From positions 62,001-126,000 of the forward strand of contig CAVXUB010000001.1 in NCBI GenBank assembly GCA_963764805.1: a stretch of DNA of 64,000 nt, given 5' to 3'. How positions within the stretch are numbered: position 1 is the stretch's first letter; each line of letters starts with the position of its first letter. This stretch comes from CAVXUB01 sp963764805. Lineage in GTDB: Bacteria; Actinomycetota; Acidimicrobiia; Acidimicrobiales; Bog-793. Under the pieces are notes generated by a model. That model was not told where the DNA came from. It ran no database searches and worked only from the letters and a program-made list of their open reading frames with translations. Below are positions 23,111 to 30,100 of the stretch, piece after piece. The position numbers and the translations under genes are program-made.

Positions 23111-23368
23111 ATGCTCGGACTCCGTCAAGACCTTGCCTGCCGGCAGGCTGTCTCGCTCGTCACCGACTACCTCGAAGGGGCCCTGCCCCGCCGCCAACGC
23201 CGCCGGTTGGAGAGGCACCTCGCCGCCTGCCCGCACTGCAGCGAGTACCTGGCGCAGATGCAGTTGTTGATCCGCGAGGCGGGGCAGGTGGATCCGGGGG
23301 ACCTCTCGCCCGAGGCGCGCCAAGACCTCACCGACCTCTACCGTAGGTACGTGTCCGGTGAGTCGTAG
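23111..23368 (+). CDS. Small zinc-binding anti-sigma factor (zf-HC2 / ZAS type)
   Basis: An 85-residue soluble protein directly after the ECF sigma gene. It carries the ZAS signature H36-x3-C40-x2-C43 (HLAACPHC), with C10 and a helix DYLEGALPRRQRRRLERH in between, as in RsrA-like proteins. Such proteins bind the sigma factor and in some cases release it when the cysteines are oxidised. No membrane segment is present, so it senses a cytoplasmic signal. GGGAG and TGAGG lie just upstream of ATG 23111. Partner assignment by gene adjacency is strong; redox sensing is inferred. Confidence 0.88.
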   Translation: MLGLRQDLACRQAVSLVTDYLEGALPRRQRRRLERHLAACPHCSEYLAQMQLLIREAGQVDPGDLSPEARQDLTDLYRRYVSGES

Positions 23369-23392
23369 GAGGCTCACCTGCAGCAAGCTCTT

Positions 23393-23437
23393 CTGTAACA
23401 AGGTCTTGTGTAACGAGGTCTTGTGTAACGAGGTCTT
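23393..23437 (+). repeat. Three 15-bp tandem repeats containing TGTAAC, upstream of msrA
   Basis: The unit GTGTAACGAGGTCTT occurs twice exactly (23408-23422, 23423-23437), preceded by a variant CTGTAACAAGGTCTT (23393-23407). It lies between the anti-sigma stop and the msrA start. The AAC core resembles ECF -35 elements, but three in tandem could equally be slippage or a multi-site operator. Confidence 0.6.
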
Positions 23438-23480
23438 CGCCTGACGGACTGAGAAGCGTTCGAGGATGGAGGGCACGAGA

Positions 23481-24155
23481 GTGGCAAAGTTCGGATTGTT
23501 CAGCTCGCACAAGGAGGAGATGGTCTCCCCTGAGCAGGCGCTGAGGGGGCGCCCGGAAGCGATGCCCATCGCCCGCCGGCACCTCGTGCTCGACACACCC
23601 CTGACGCCGCCGTTCGAAGAGGGTCTCGAGGTGGCCCAGTTCGGGCTCGGTTGCTTCTGGGGAGCAGAACGCAAGTTCTGGCAGTTGTCGGGTGTCCACA
23701 CCACCGCCGCCGGCTACTCGGGGGGCTACACCCCGAATCCCACCTACGAGGAGGTGTGCTCGGGACGTACCGGGCATGCCGAGACCGTGTTGGTGGTGTT
23801 CGACCCGAGCGAGTTGAGCTACGAGCAGCTCGTGAAGACCTTCTACGAGAGCCACGACCCGACGCAGGGGATGCGGCAGGGCAACGACCGGGGAACGCAG
23901 TACCGGTCGGCGATCTACACCACCACGGACGAGCAGGCCGAGATCGCCCGAGCCGTGACAGAGCAGTACCAGAAGGCGCTCGAGCAGGCGGGCTACGGCA
24001 CCATCACCACCGAGATCGCCCCCGCCGGCCCGTTCTACTACGCCGAGGACTACCACCAGCAGTACCTGGCGGCGAACCCCGGCGGATACTGCGGCCTCGG
24101 CGGCACTGGCGTCACCTGCCAGAGCGGGATCGACCTCGACGAGCCGAAGGAGTGA
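23481..24155 (+). CDS. msrA: Peptide-methionine (S)-S-oxide reductase MsrA
   Basis: Repairs oxidised methionine in proteins. The catalytic Cys58 is in FGLGCFWGAERKFW. GYSGGYTPNPTYEEVCSGRTGHAE, the FYESHDPTQGMRQGNDRGTQYRSAIY region and YYAEDYHQQYL are diagnostic. The tail GGYCGLGGTGVTCQ holds two more cysteines that could act as resolving residues. GTG 23481 is preferred because GGAGGG lies seven bases upstream; the in-frame ATG 23466 overlaps that site. It is downstream of the ECF sigma and zinc anti-sigma genes. A diverged copy of its last 34 codons lies 1.1 kb downstream at 25211-25312. Confidence 0.95.
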   Translation: MAKFGLFSSHKEEMVSPEQALRGRPEAMPIARRHLVLDTPLTPPFEEGLEVAQFGLGCFWGAERKFWQLSGVHTTAAGYSGGYTPNPTYEEVCSGRTGHAETVLVVFDPSELSYEQLVKTFYESHDPTQGMRQGNDRGTQYRSAIYTTTDEQAEIARAVTEQYQKALEQAGYGTITTEIAPAGPFYYAEDYHQQYLAANPGGYCGLGGTGVTCQSGIDLDEPKE

Positions 24156-24300
24156 ACGGGGGGGCGCTCCGCGCTTCGCCGTACCGGGGTGGTATCTCGA
24201 CTTCGGTGGTCCAGCAGCAGTTCTGGTCAACGGGGTAGCCACACCCTCTTGTACGGTCACACTGTGGCCGCTCGGGACTCCCCCTCGTCTGGGCCGTTGA

Positions 24301-24441
24301 TCGGCGACGCGTTCGGGATTCGACCTGCTGTGGATGTCGCTCGACGAGCTCGCCCATCTGAGCGAGCCGCGCGGGTGGCGCGTGATCGACACCTTGCCCG
24401 GCACGATGTACGCCGTCGTCCTTCAGATGGTCCGCGTGTAG
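24301..24441 (+). pseudogene. Remnant resembling the C-terminus of a SAM-dependent methyltransferase
   Basis: After an in-frame TGA (24298), 46 codons read SGFDLLWMSLDELAHLSEPRGW and RVIDTLPGTMYAVVLQM and end at TAG. The pattern F-D-x-L-x-x-S-x-D-E-L ... G-W-x-V ... Y-A-V-V-L is like the last strands of class I methyltransferases. There is no start and no upstream domain in this 330-base gap between msrA and the antitoxin, so it is at best a gene fragment. It may have arrived with the toxin-antitoxin module. Confidence 0.35.
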
Positions 24442-24465
24442 CAGCGCATCTCTTGTAGCCACAAA

Positions 24466-24478
24466 GTTGTGATACAAC
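24466..24478 (+). promoter_or_regulatory. Candidate antitoxin operator GTTGT-gat-ACAAC
   Basis: A perfect 5-bp inverted repeat lies directly upstream of the GGGAGG ribosome site of the antitoxin gene. A second, TTGT-agcc-ACAA, is at 24453-24464. Paired short palindromes at this spot are typical of autoregulated VapBC/Phd-Doc operons. Confidence 0.5.
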
Positions 24479-24485
24479 GGGAGGC

Positions 24486-24782
24486 GTGACACCTACGGAC
24501 GCACACGCTGTGGGCCTGCGGGATTTGCGGCACCACACGAGTGAGGTGCTGGCGCGGGTGCGGCACGGCGAGACCATCGATGTCACGGAGCGCGGGCGGT
24601 TGATTGCCCGCATCGTCCCGGTGGACCGACGTGAGCCGACTCCGGTATTGGCGCGTCTCGTCGCGTCGGGCCGCGCGACCCTCGCTCGCCGACCTGGCTA
24701 CCGCCCCCGGATGCGACCTAGGGACGGCACTGACACGCTCTCTGAGACCCTCGCGGCGATGCGCGACGAAGAACGCCGGTGA
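24486..24782 (+). CDS. vapB: Type II antitoxin, Phd/YefM (VapB-like) family
   Basis: A 98-residue antitoxin. The N-terminal DNA-binding part is VGLRDLRHHTSEVLARVRHGETIDVTERGRLIARIVP, the classic Phd fold. The C-terminal part, rich in Arg and Glu, would wrap the toxin. GTG 24486 is preceded by GGGAGG and two short palindromes. Its TGA overlaps the GTG of the toxin gene (GTGA), as in most VapBC pairs. The module lies between msrA and a stray msrA 3' end, which suggests it arrived by recombination. Confidence 0.88.
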   Translation: MTPTDAHAVGLRDLRHHTSEVLARVRHGETIDVTERGRLIARIVPVDRREPTPVLARLVASGRATLARRPGYRPRMRPRDGTDTLSETLAAMRDEERR

Positions 24783-25190
24783 GCCTCTTCTACGCCGACA
24801 CTTCGGCCGTGATCAAGCTCCTGGTCGAGGAAGTTCACTCCACGGCATTCGCAGCCTTCTACGACGCGCGTGCGGACGACGAGTGGGTCAGTTCCGCATT
24901 GCTTCGGATCGAAGTCGCCAGAGCCGTTGCGCGTGCCATGCCTACGCTGCTTCCTGATCGCGCGCGACCTGCTGTCGGCCTTTTCCAGCATCGCGATCGA
25001 CGACGACATCGTGGAGGGAGCGATGAACGAGCCGGATCGCTCGATTCGCTCGCTGGACGCGATTCACTTGGCCACCGCGCGCGTACTCACGCCGGAACTC
25101 GATGCTCTTGTGACCTACGACGACCGGCTTGTGAGAGCCGCGACGGCTGCCGGGCTGGTTACGGTGTCGCCCGGGACCGAGACGACCTGA
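24779..25190 (+). pseudogene. vapC: VapC-type PIN-domain ribonuclease toxin, frameshifted near 24960
   Basis: The first frame gives MSLFYADTSAVIKLLVEE with acidic D7, then VSSALLRIEVARAVARAM with E45. After LLPDR the conserved sequence continues in another frame: ARDLLSAFSSIAIDDDIV, then SIRSLDAIHLATARVL and ALVTYDDRLVRAATAAGL with the remaining PIN aspartates, ending at TGA 25188. The break is in a GCGCGCGA run. Joined length is about 136 residues, normal for VapC. As given, the toxin would be inactive while the antitoxin is intact, which is stable for the cell; a sequencing slip is equally possible. The first frame runs on by chance into the msrA remnant. Confidence 0.8.
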
Positions 25191-25210
25191 GTCGCGACAG
25201 GCGCTGCTCG

Positions 25211-25312
25211 CACCAGCAGCACCTCGCGCGCAACATGAACGGCTACTGCGGATTGGGCGGTACCGGGATCTCGTGCCCGACCGGAATCGGGCTGGAAGAG
25301 CCCAAGAGCTGA
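25211..25312 (+). pseudogene. Diverged 3' end of a second msrA gene
   Basis: The 34 codons HQQHLARNMNGYCGLGGTG, ISCPTGIGLEEPKS and TGA align without gaps to the last 34 codons of the intact msrA (HQQYLAANPGGYCGLGGTG, VTCQSGIDLDEPKE and TGA, 24054-24155). The DNA differs at many third positions, so it is not a fresh duplication. No upstream msrA sequence precedes it; the match begins abruptly at CACCAGCAG. This fits a 3'-end remnant carried in with, or left by insertion of, the toxin-antitoxin segment. Confidence 0.8.
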
Positions 25313-25470
25313 TCTCCTGGCAACGGCGGTAGTCGTCGAAAGGGTCGACTCACCACTGTGCGAGCGTCAAGTTGACATGTAGGCTGCGCGGCACTCGGCC
25401 GAATACCAGGCGAGCGATGGTCCGGCGCCGGTCAGTGGCGATCGCGACATCGGAGAGTAAGGAGGGGTAC

Positions 25471-28140
25471 ATGAAAGAAATCCGGTGGACAGCCCGCCGG
25501 CCCCGGCGCGCGTCCGGCCCATCCCGGGTCGTCGCGGCCGCAGCCAGCGTTCTCCTCGCCGCGAGCTTCGGCACCACCGCCCTGCTGGCCCTCACCGGCT
25601 CCTCGGCCGGTGCCGCGCCGAAGGCGGCCGTGCCCACGACCGTGACCCTGCACCGCCTGGGGACCGTGAACCTGTCGCAGATCGCGGGCGCCGACGCCGC
25701 CAACCCGGCAGCGGCGAGGACCTACGGGCCGCACCGCGTCACTCCACTCGGGCTGCTGCACCAGGCCACCGCCGCGGCCTCGCGGTCAGCTTCGCCCTAC
25801 GGCGCGCCGCCGGCCGGCGCAGTGGACACCATCGGCGGCAATGTCGCAGGTGAGGCGGGCCTCGACGGGGTCACCGCGGCCCTCAACCAGAGCGCCAACT
25901 CGCCCACCGAAGGCTCCGGCGGTGACGTCTCCCCGCCCGATCAGGGCCTGGGAGTCGGCCCCAGCCCGGCCGGCACGGCGCTCGTCGAGCTGGTCAACGA
26001 CACCCTCGCCATCTACTCGACGAAGGGCGCCACGCTGCTCGGGCCGATCCCTGCGTTCCAGGTCTTCGACCAGCCGCCGGCTACCTTCCTGTCCGACCCG
26101 CGCGTCTATTGGGATCCGTCGAGCCAGCACTGGATCATGACCATGTTCAGCGTTGGCAACTCGGGCGGGACCGTCGGGACGTACGGCTGCAGCAACGGCG
26201 CGTCGCCGCAGAACGGCTGCCTCAGCGCGGAGTACATCGCCGTCAGCACGACTACCAACCCGCTCGGCGACTATGAGGCATTCTGGTTCGACACGTCCGA
26301 CTCGACCAACAGCGCCAACGGCTGCCCGTGCTACGGCGACTACGACCAGGTCGGAGCCGACGGCGCCGGCTTCTACATCTCCACCAACGAGTTCCCGCTC
26401 AACAGCCAGAGCAATTCGGGCGACACCGGCTTCAATGGAGCGGTCCTCTACGCGATGTCGAAGAGCGGCCTCATCTCCGCCGCCGACGGCGGAGCGCTCC
26501 CGGCCCTGCAGCGGTACGTCGAGCCGGATACGACGGCGCAGGGAGAGGGTGCGGCCGACCCGTATGCCGGCTACCACCTCTCCCCCTCGACGGTGACGCA
26601 GGGCTCCGCAGCCCCCGACACCGAGTACTTCGTCGAGGCCAACGCCAACCTCCCGAACAGCGCCATCGCGAACGGGCTCGAGGTCTTCGCGCTGCTCGGC
26701 ACCTCTGCACTCAACAGCGGCGGCCGCCCGACGCTGGCGATGACGACAGTGACGACCGAGCCCTACTCGGAGCTGCCGCCGAACGCCGTGCAGGAGGGTG
26801 GACCGCTTCCGCTCGGATCCTCCTACAAGAACTTCGAGGCTCCGGGCATCGAGACCGACTTCAACGCCGTGCAGGAGGTCACCTACGCGAGCGGCCTCCT
26901 CTACGCCGAGCTGGACACGGGCTTCGTCCTCGGCCAGGTGGAGAACTCGGGGGCGGCGTGGTTCGTCCTCCGGCCTTCCGCCGGGTCCTCGACGGTGTCG
27001 GCCGCCGACGCGGCGAACGGCTACGTCGAGACGTCGCAGGACATCCTGTATCCCGTGATCGCCGTGAACTCGACGGGACAGGGCTACATGGCGTTCGCGA
27101 TCGCGGGGGCGCACATGTTCCCGAGCGCGGCGTACGTGACCTTCAACGGCACGCACGGTCCGGGGAGCGTGGTCCACGTCGCTGCGGCCGGCACCGACCC
27201 GCTCGACGACTTCACCTGCTACGTGAACTTGTTCGGGTACGGGCCGGACTGCCGTTACGGCGACTACTCGATGGCCCAGTCCTACGGCGGGAACATCTAC
27301 ATGGCCACCGAGTACATAGGCCACGGGATCCGTGACGTCCTCTCCAACTGGGGCACCCGCGTCTATTGGGCTCCCGACCAGGGGTACTACCTCGCCTCGT
27401 CGGACGGGAACGTCGGCGCCACCGGCAATGCGACACCTCTCGCAGGCACGAGCGTCTCGGGGACGAAGTCGATCACCGGCATCGCCTCCACGCCTGATGG
27501 TGAGGGCTACTGGCTCGTCGGCCATGACGGCAGCGTCACGGCGATGGGCGACGCGAAGTGGCTCGGCGACCTGCCGTCGATGGGCACGAACGTGTCAAAC
27601 ATCGTCGCCATCGCACCGACCGCGGACGGTGGGGGCTACTGGCTCGTCGGATCCGACGGCGGCATCTTCGCCTTCGGTGACGCCCACTACGTCGGATCGA
27701 TCCCCGGGATCGGCAAGCACGTGACCGACATCGTCGGCATGTTCGCCACCTCGAACGGCAAGGGGTACGGGATGGTGGGGGCCGACGGTGGGGTCTTCGC
27801 CTTCGGCAACACCCACTTCGTGGGCTCCCTCCCCGGACTGGGGATCCACGTCAACGACATCAGGGCCATCAACCCCAGCCCGAACGACGGGGGATACGTG
27901 CTCGTCGGCGGAGACGGAGGGACCTTCGTCTTCGGCGGGGGTGCCTCGTTCGTGGGATCGCTCCCCGGCGAGGGTATCCACGTCAACGACATCGTGGGCC
28001 TGGCGCTCACGCTGGACGGCCACGGTTACTGGCTGGCGGGATCGAACGGGACTGTCTACCCGCTCGGTGATGCACAGGACCTCCCAGTGCCGAGCAGCGT
28101 GTCCTCGCACCTGCCGGTCGTCGCGATCGCCGGAACCTAG
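25471..28140 (+). CDS. Large secreted protein with C-terminal GYWLVGSDGG repeats
   Basis: Exported protein of 889 residues and unknown function. ATG 25471 has a strong AAGGAGGGG site. Residues 1-50 are a signal peptide (twin Arg-rich start, then VVAAAASVLLAASFGTTALLA). Residues about 100-640 form a conserved extracellular region with SPPDQGLGVGP, DPRVYWDPSSQHWIMTMFSV and YGDYDQVGADGAGFYIS, possibly a beta-propeller. The last 230 residues hold about five repeats of roughly 43 residues, such as GYWLVGSDGGIFAFGDA then a short H-V-x-D-I-V/R linker. These repeats are frequent in Acidimicrobiia exported proteins and may bind the cell wall (inference). A hairpin terminator follows. Confidence 0.85.
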   Translation: MKEIRWTARRPRRASGPSRVVAAAASVLLAASFGTTALLALTGSSAGAAPKAAVPTTVTLHRLGTVNLSQIAGADAANPAAARTYGPHRVTPLGLLHQATAAASRSASPYGAPPAGAVDTIGGNVAGEAGLDGVTAALNQSANSPTEGSGGDVSPPDQGLGVGPSPAGTALVELVNDTLAIYSTKGATLLGPIPAFQVFDQPPATFLSDPRVYWDPSSQHWIMTMFSVGNSGGTVGTYGCSNGASPQNGCLSAEYIAVSTTTNPLGDYEAFWFDTSDSTNSANGCPCYGDYDQVGADGAGFYISTNEFPLNSQSNSGDTGFNGAVLYAMSKSGLISAADGGALPALQRYVEPDTTAQGEGAADPYAGYHLSPSTVTQGSAAPDTEYFVEANANLPNSAIANGLEVFALLGTSALNSGGRPTLAMTTVTTEPYSELPPNAVQEGGPLPLGSSYKNFEAPGIETDFNAVQEVTYASGLLYAELDTGFVLGQVENSGAAWFVLRPSAGSSTVSAADAANGYVETSQDILYPVIAVNSTGQGYMAFAIAGAHMFPSAAYVTFNGTHGPGSVVHVAAAGTDPLDDFTCYVNLFGYGPDCRYGDYSMAQSYGGNIYMATEYIGHGIRDVLSNWGTRVYWAPDQGYYLASSDGNVGATGNATPLAGTSVSGTKSITGIASTPDGEGYWLVGHDGSVTAMGDAKWLGDLPSMGTNVSNIVAIAPTADGGGYWLVGSDGGIFAFGDAHYVGSIPGIGKHVTDIVGMFATSNGKGYGMVGADGGVFAFGNTHFVGSLPGLGIHVNDIRAINPSPNDGGYVLVGGDGGTFVFGGGASFVGSLPGEGIHVNDIVGLALTLDGHGYWLAGSNGTVYPLGDAQDLPVPSSVSSHLPVVAIAGT

Positions 28141-28153
28141 CCACCTCGGTGGA

Positions 28154-28185
28154 GGCCGCCGGGAGGGTGTTCCCTTCCGGCGGCC
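28154..28185 (+). terminator. Strong GC-rich hairpin after the secreted repeat protein
   Basis: GGCCGCCGG (28154-28162) pairs with CCGGCGGCC (28177-28185); inside, AGGG pairs with CCCT. It starts 14 bases after the stop at 28140. The T-run is poor, as is common in GC-rich actinobacteria. Confidence 0.75.
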
Positions 28186-28391
28186 TTGCCGCGTCAAGAT
28201 CCCGAGTACGCGGATTGACCCGCGGGTCGCTTATAACAAGAGCTGACCTCAGAGTGAGCCGGGCAGTGCGCACCGGCGCGACGGGGGCGTTCTCATTCGC
28301 CGTCCCGGCAGGAACCTACCGGAGTTGTTTCTCCCATGGCCACTGGTTATGGCCAGTGCCCCCCGCTATTTACAACGTCGCCGGAGCCGGC
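28186..28391. other. Non-coding gap with a possible decayed fragment
   Basis: No gene is supported. The plus strand near 28254-28322 reads VRTGATGAFSFAVPAGTYRS, which looks like part of a carboxypeptidase-regulatory-like or prealbumin-like beta domain, but no start, stop context or continuation exists. A 6-bp inverted repeat CACTGG...CCAGTG lies near 28339-28358, and could help end the minus-strand keto-acid decarboxylase transcript. Confidence 0.3.
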
Positions 28392-29945
28392 TCACATCAA
28401 GGGCGGCACCATCGCCTCGATCACCGATGGCCCGGGCGTGGCGAGGGAGCGGCGCAGCTGGTCGACGAGCTCGTCGGCCGTGGTGGCACGGGAAGCCGGC
28501 ACCCCGCAGCCACCGGCTAGAGCTACAAAGTCAAGATCCGGCCGCCGCAGGCTGAGCATCTCCTTCGCCCTCGGCCCGGGGGGCTCCGCACCGACGCGGC
28601 CGAGCTCCATGTTGAGGATCGAGTACGAGCCGTTGTTGCAGACGATCGTCGTGACGTCGAGCTCCTCGCGTGCCATCGTCCACCACGACTGCAACGTGTA
28701 GCAGGCGCTGCCGTCGGCCTCGAAGGCAATCACACGCCGGCCAGGACAGGCGACCGCCGCCCCGACCGCGACTGGAAGCCCTTGCCCGATGGCGCCCCCG
28801 GTGAGCGTCAGCCAGTCGTGCGGCGGGGCTCCTGCTGTTAGGCCCCCGCTGAAGATGCTCGTCGTGTTCCCTTCGTCCGACACGATGGCGCCCTCCGGCA
28901 GCAGTGCCCCGAGTGCCGCGCAGAGGGACTCGGCAGTGAGTGCTCCGCTCGGCAGCACCGGACGTCCTGCCGGCGCCGCCGCAGGCTGCGCGCCGGGCGC
29001 TACCTCGTCGGCCAGCGCCCGCAGCGCCTCCAGTGCGTCGTCTCCGCGCGCCGCAAGAACGTGGACAGTGCACCCGTCGGGAACGAGGTCGCCCTCCTTG
29101 TCTGGGTAGGCGAAGAAGGCCACCGGGGACTTGGCGTCCACCAAGACGAGATGGCGGAGACCACCCAGCTGGAGTGCGGCCAACTCCGCCAGGTACGCGA
29201 GCCGTTCCACCGCAGGGATCCCGGCCCCGCGCTCCAACCGCGCCGGAAAGGTCTCGGCGAGCAACTTGGCTCCTGTCGCCACCGCGACGGCACTCGCAAG
29301 CATCAGCGCCTCCCGCCGGCAAGCAGACCCCCCGACGAAGAGAGCCGCCGGCTCGCCGGAGCGGAGGGCAGCGGCTGCCTCGGCGACCCGTTCGGCGGGA
29401 ACCGATGCCCGGGCAGCCGGCTTCACGGGCTCCGCCGGCCGGGCACCGTCCGTCCAGGCGAGATCGGCGGGCAGGATCATGGTTGCCACCTGCCCCGGCG
29501 GGCCGTAAGCGGCGGCCACCGTTTCGGCGGCGTCGACCGCAACCCGCTGCAGCGAGCTGGACCTCCGGATATACGAGGAGACGTTGCGAGCGACTGTCTC
29601 GATGTCCGACTCGAGCTGCGCGTCCAGACGCTTGTGGTAGCTCGCGTGGTCGCCGACGATGTTGACGATCGGCGTGCGTGCGCGCCGTGCGTTGTGGAGG
29701 TTGGCGAGGCCGTTCCCGAGGCCGGGACCGAGATGCAGCAGGGTTGCCGCCGGCTTGTCGACCATCCGGGCATATCCGTCCGCCGCCCCGGTCGCCACGC
29801 CTTCGAAGAGCGTGAGCACTCCACGCATATCGGGCACGGCGTCGAGCGCTGCCACCGAGTGCATCTCCGACGTCCCGGGGTTCATGAAGCAGACCTCCAC
29901 CCCTGAGTCGACGAGCGTCTGGATGATGGCGTGTGCCCCGTTCAC
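28392..29945 (-). CDS. Thiamine-diphosphate enzyme, benzoylformate decarboxylase / acetolactate synthase-like
   Basis: A 517-residue ThDP-dependent enzyme of the 2-keto-acid decarboxylase type. GTG 29945 follows GGAGG at six bases. The PYR domain has MNPGTSEMHSV and LFEGVATGAADGYARM with the cofactor-activating Glu, then LLHLGPGLGNGLANLHNARRA. The middle domain follows. The PP domain has EADGSACYTLQSWWTMA and IVCNNGSYSILNMEL, the D-G-S...N-N cofactor motif (A-D-G in place of G-D-G). No large FAD-binding insert typical of true acetolactate synthase is obvious. A codirectional 2-hydroxy-acid oxidase lies just upstream, so oxidation of a hydroxy acid followed by decarboxylation is plausible. The natural substrate is unknown. 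Confidence 0.82.
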   Translation of the reverse strand: MNGAHAIIQTLVDSGVEVCFMNPGTSEMHSVAALDAVPDMRGVLTLFEGVATGAADGYARMVDKPAATLLHLGPGLGNGLANLHNARRARTPIVNIVGDHASYHKRLDAQLESDIETVARNVSSYIRRSSSLQRVAVDAAETVAAAYGPPGQVATMILPADLAWTDGARPAEPVKPAARASVPAERVAEAAAALRSGEPAALFVGGSACRREALMLASAVAVATGAKLLAETFPARLERGAGIPAVERLAYLAELAALQLGGLRHLVLVDAKSPVAFFAYPDKEGDLVPDGCTVHVLAARGDDALEALRALADEVAPGAQPAAAPAGRPVLPSGALTAESLCAALGALLPEGAIVSDEGNTTSIFSGGLTAGAPPHDWLTLTGGAIGQGLPVAVGAAVACPGRRVIAFEADGSACYTLQSWWTMAREELDVTTIVCNNGSYSILNMELGRVGAEPPGPRAKEMLSLRRPDLDFVALAGGCGVPASRATTADELVDQLRRSLATPGPSVIEAMVPPLM

Positions 29946-30022
29946 TTCGTCCTCCGTCTGCTAGTAACGCGAAACGCAGCGTGAGAAGTTACATCTATAG
30001 ACGACACTTCTCCTCTTGCGAT

Positions 30023-30092
30023 CGAGCCGGCATGGATCGCCGCCGGCATGGCATCGCCGCCGAGCCGGCATGGCATCGCAGTCGGCACGGCG
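30023..30092. repeat. Three direct repeats of CCGGCATGG(C)ATCGC between two catabolic genes
   Basis: Copies start at about 30027, 30043 and 30065 in the 155-base gap between the FAD oxidase stop (30101) and the ThDP enzyme start (29945). A degenerate fourth (TCGGCACGGCGATC) follows. No coding role is seen. Confidence 0.55.
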
Positions 30093-30100
30093 ATCTCTGC

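Noticed and set aside
23393..23437. CRISPR-like repeats upstream of msrA
   Set aside because: The 15-bp units are directly adjacent with no spacers and only three copies; they are simple tandem repeats.
24189..24458. 89-codon frame between msrA and the antitoxin
   Set aside because: Arg/Ala-rich with no motif; a different frame there shows the more convincing methyltransferase-like fragment.
24779..25312. A single 177-codon toxin gene ending in GYCGLGGTG
   Set aside because: The middle of that frame is unconserved; it joins the vapC start and the msrA remnant only by a frameshift and chance.
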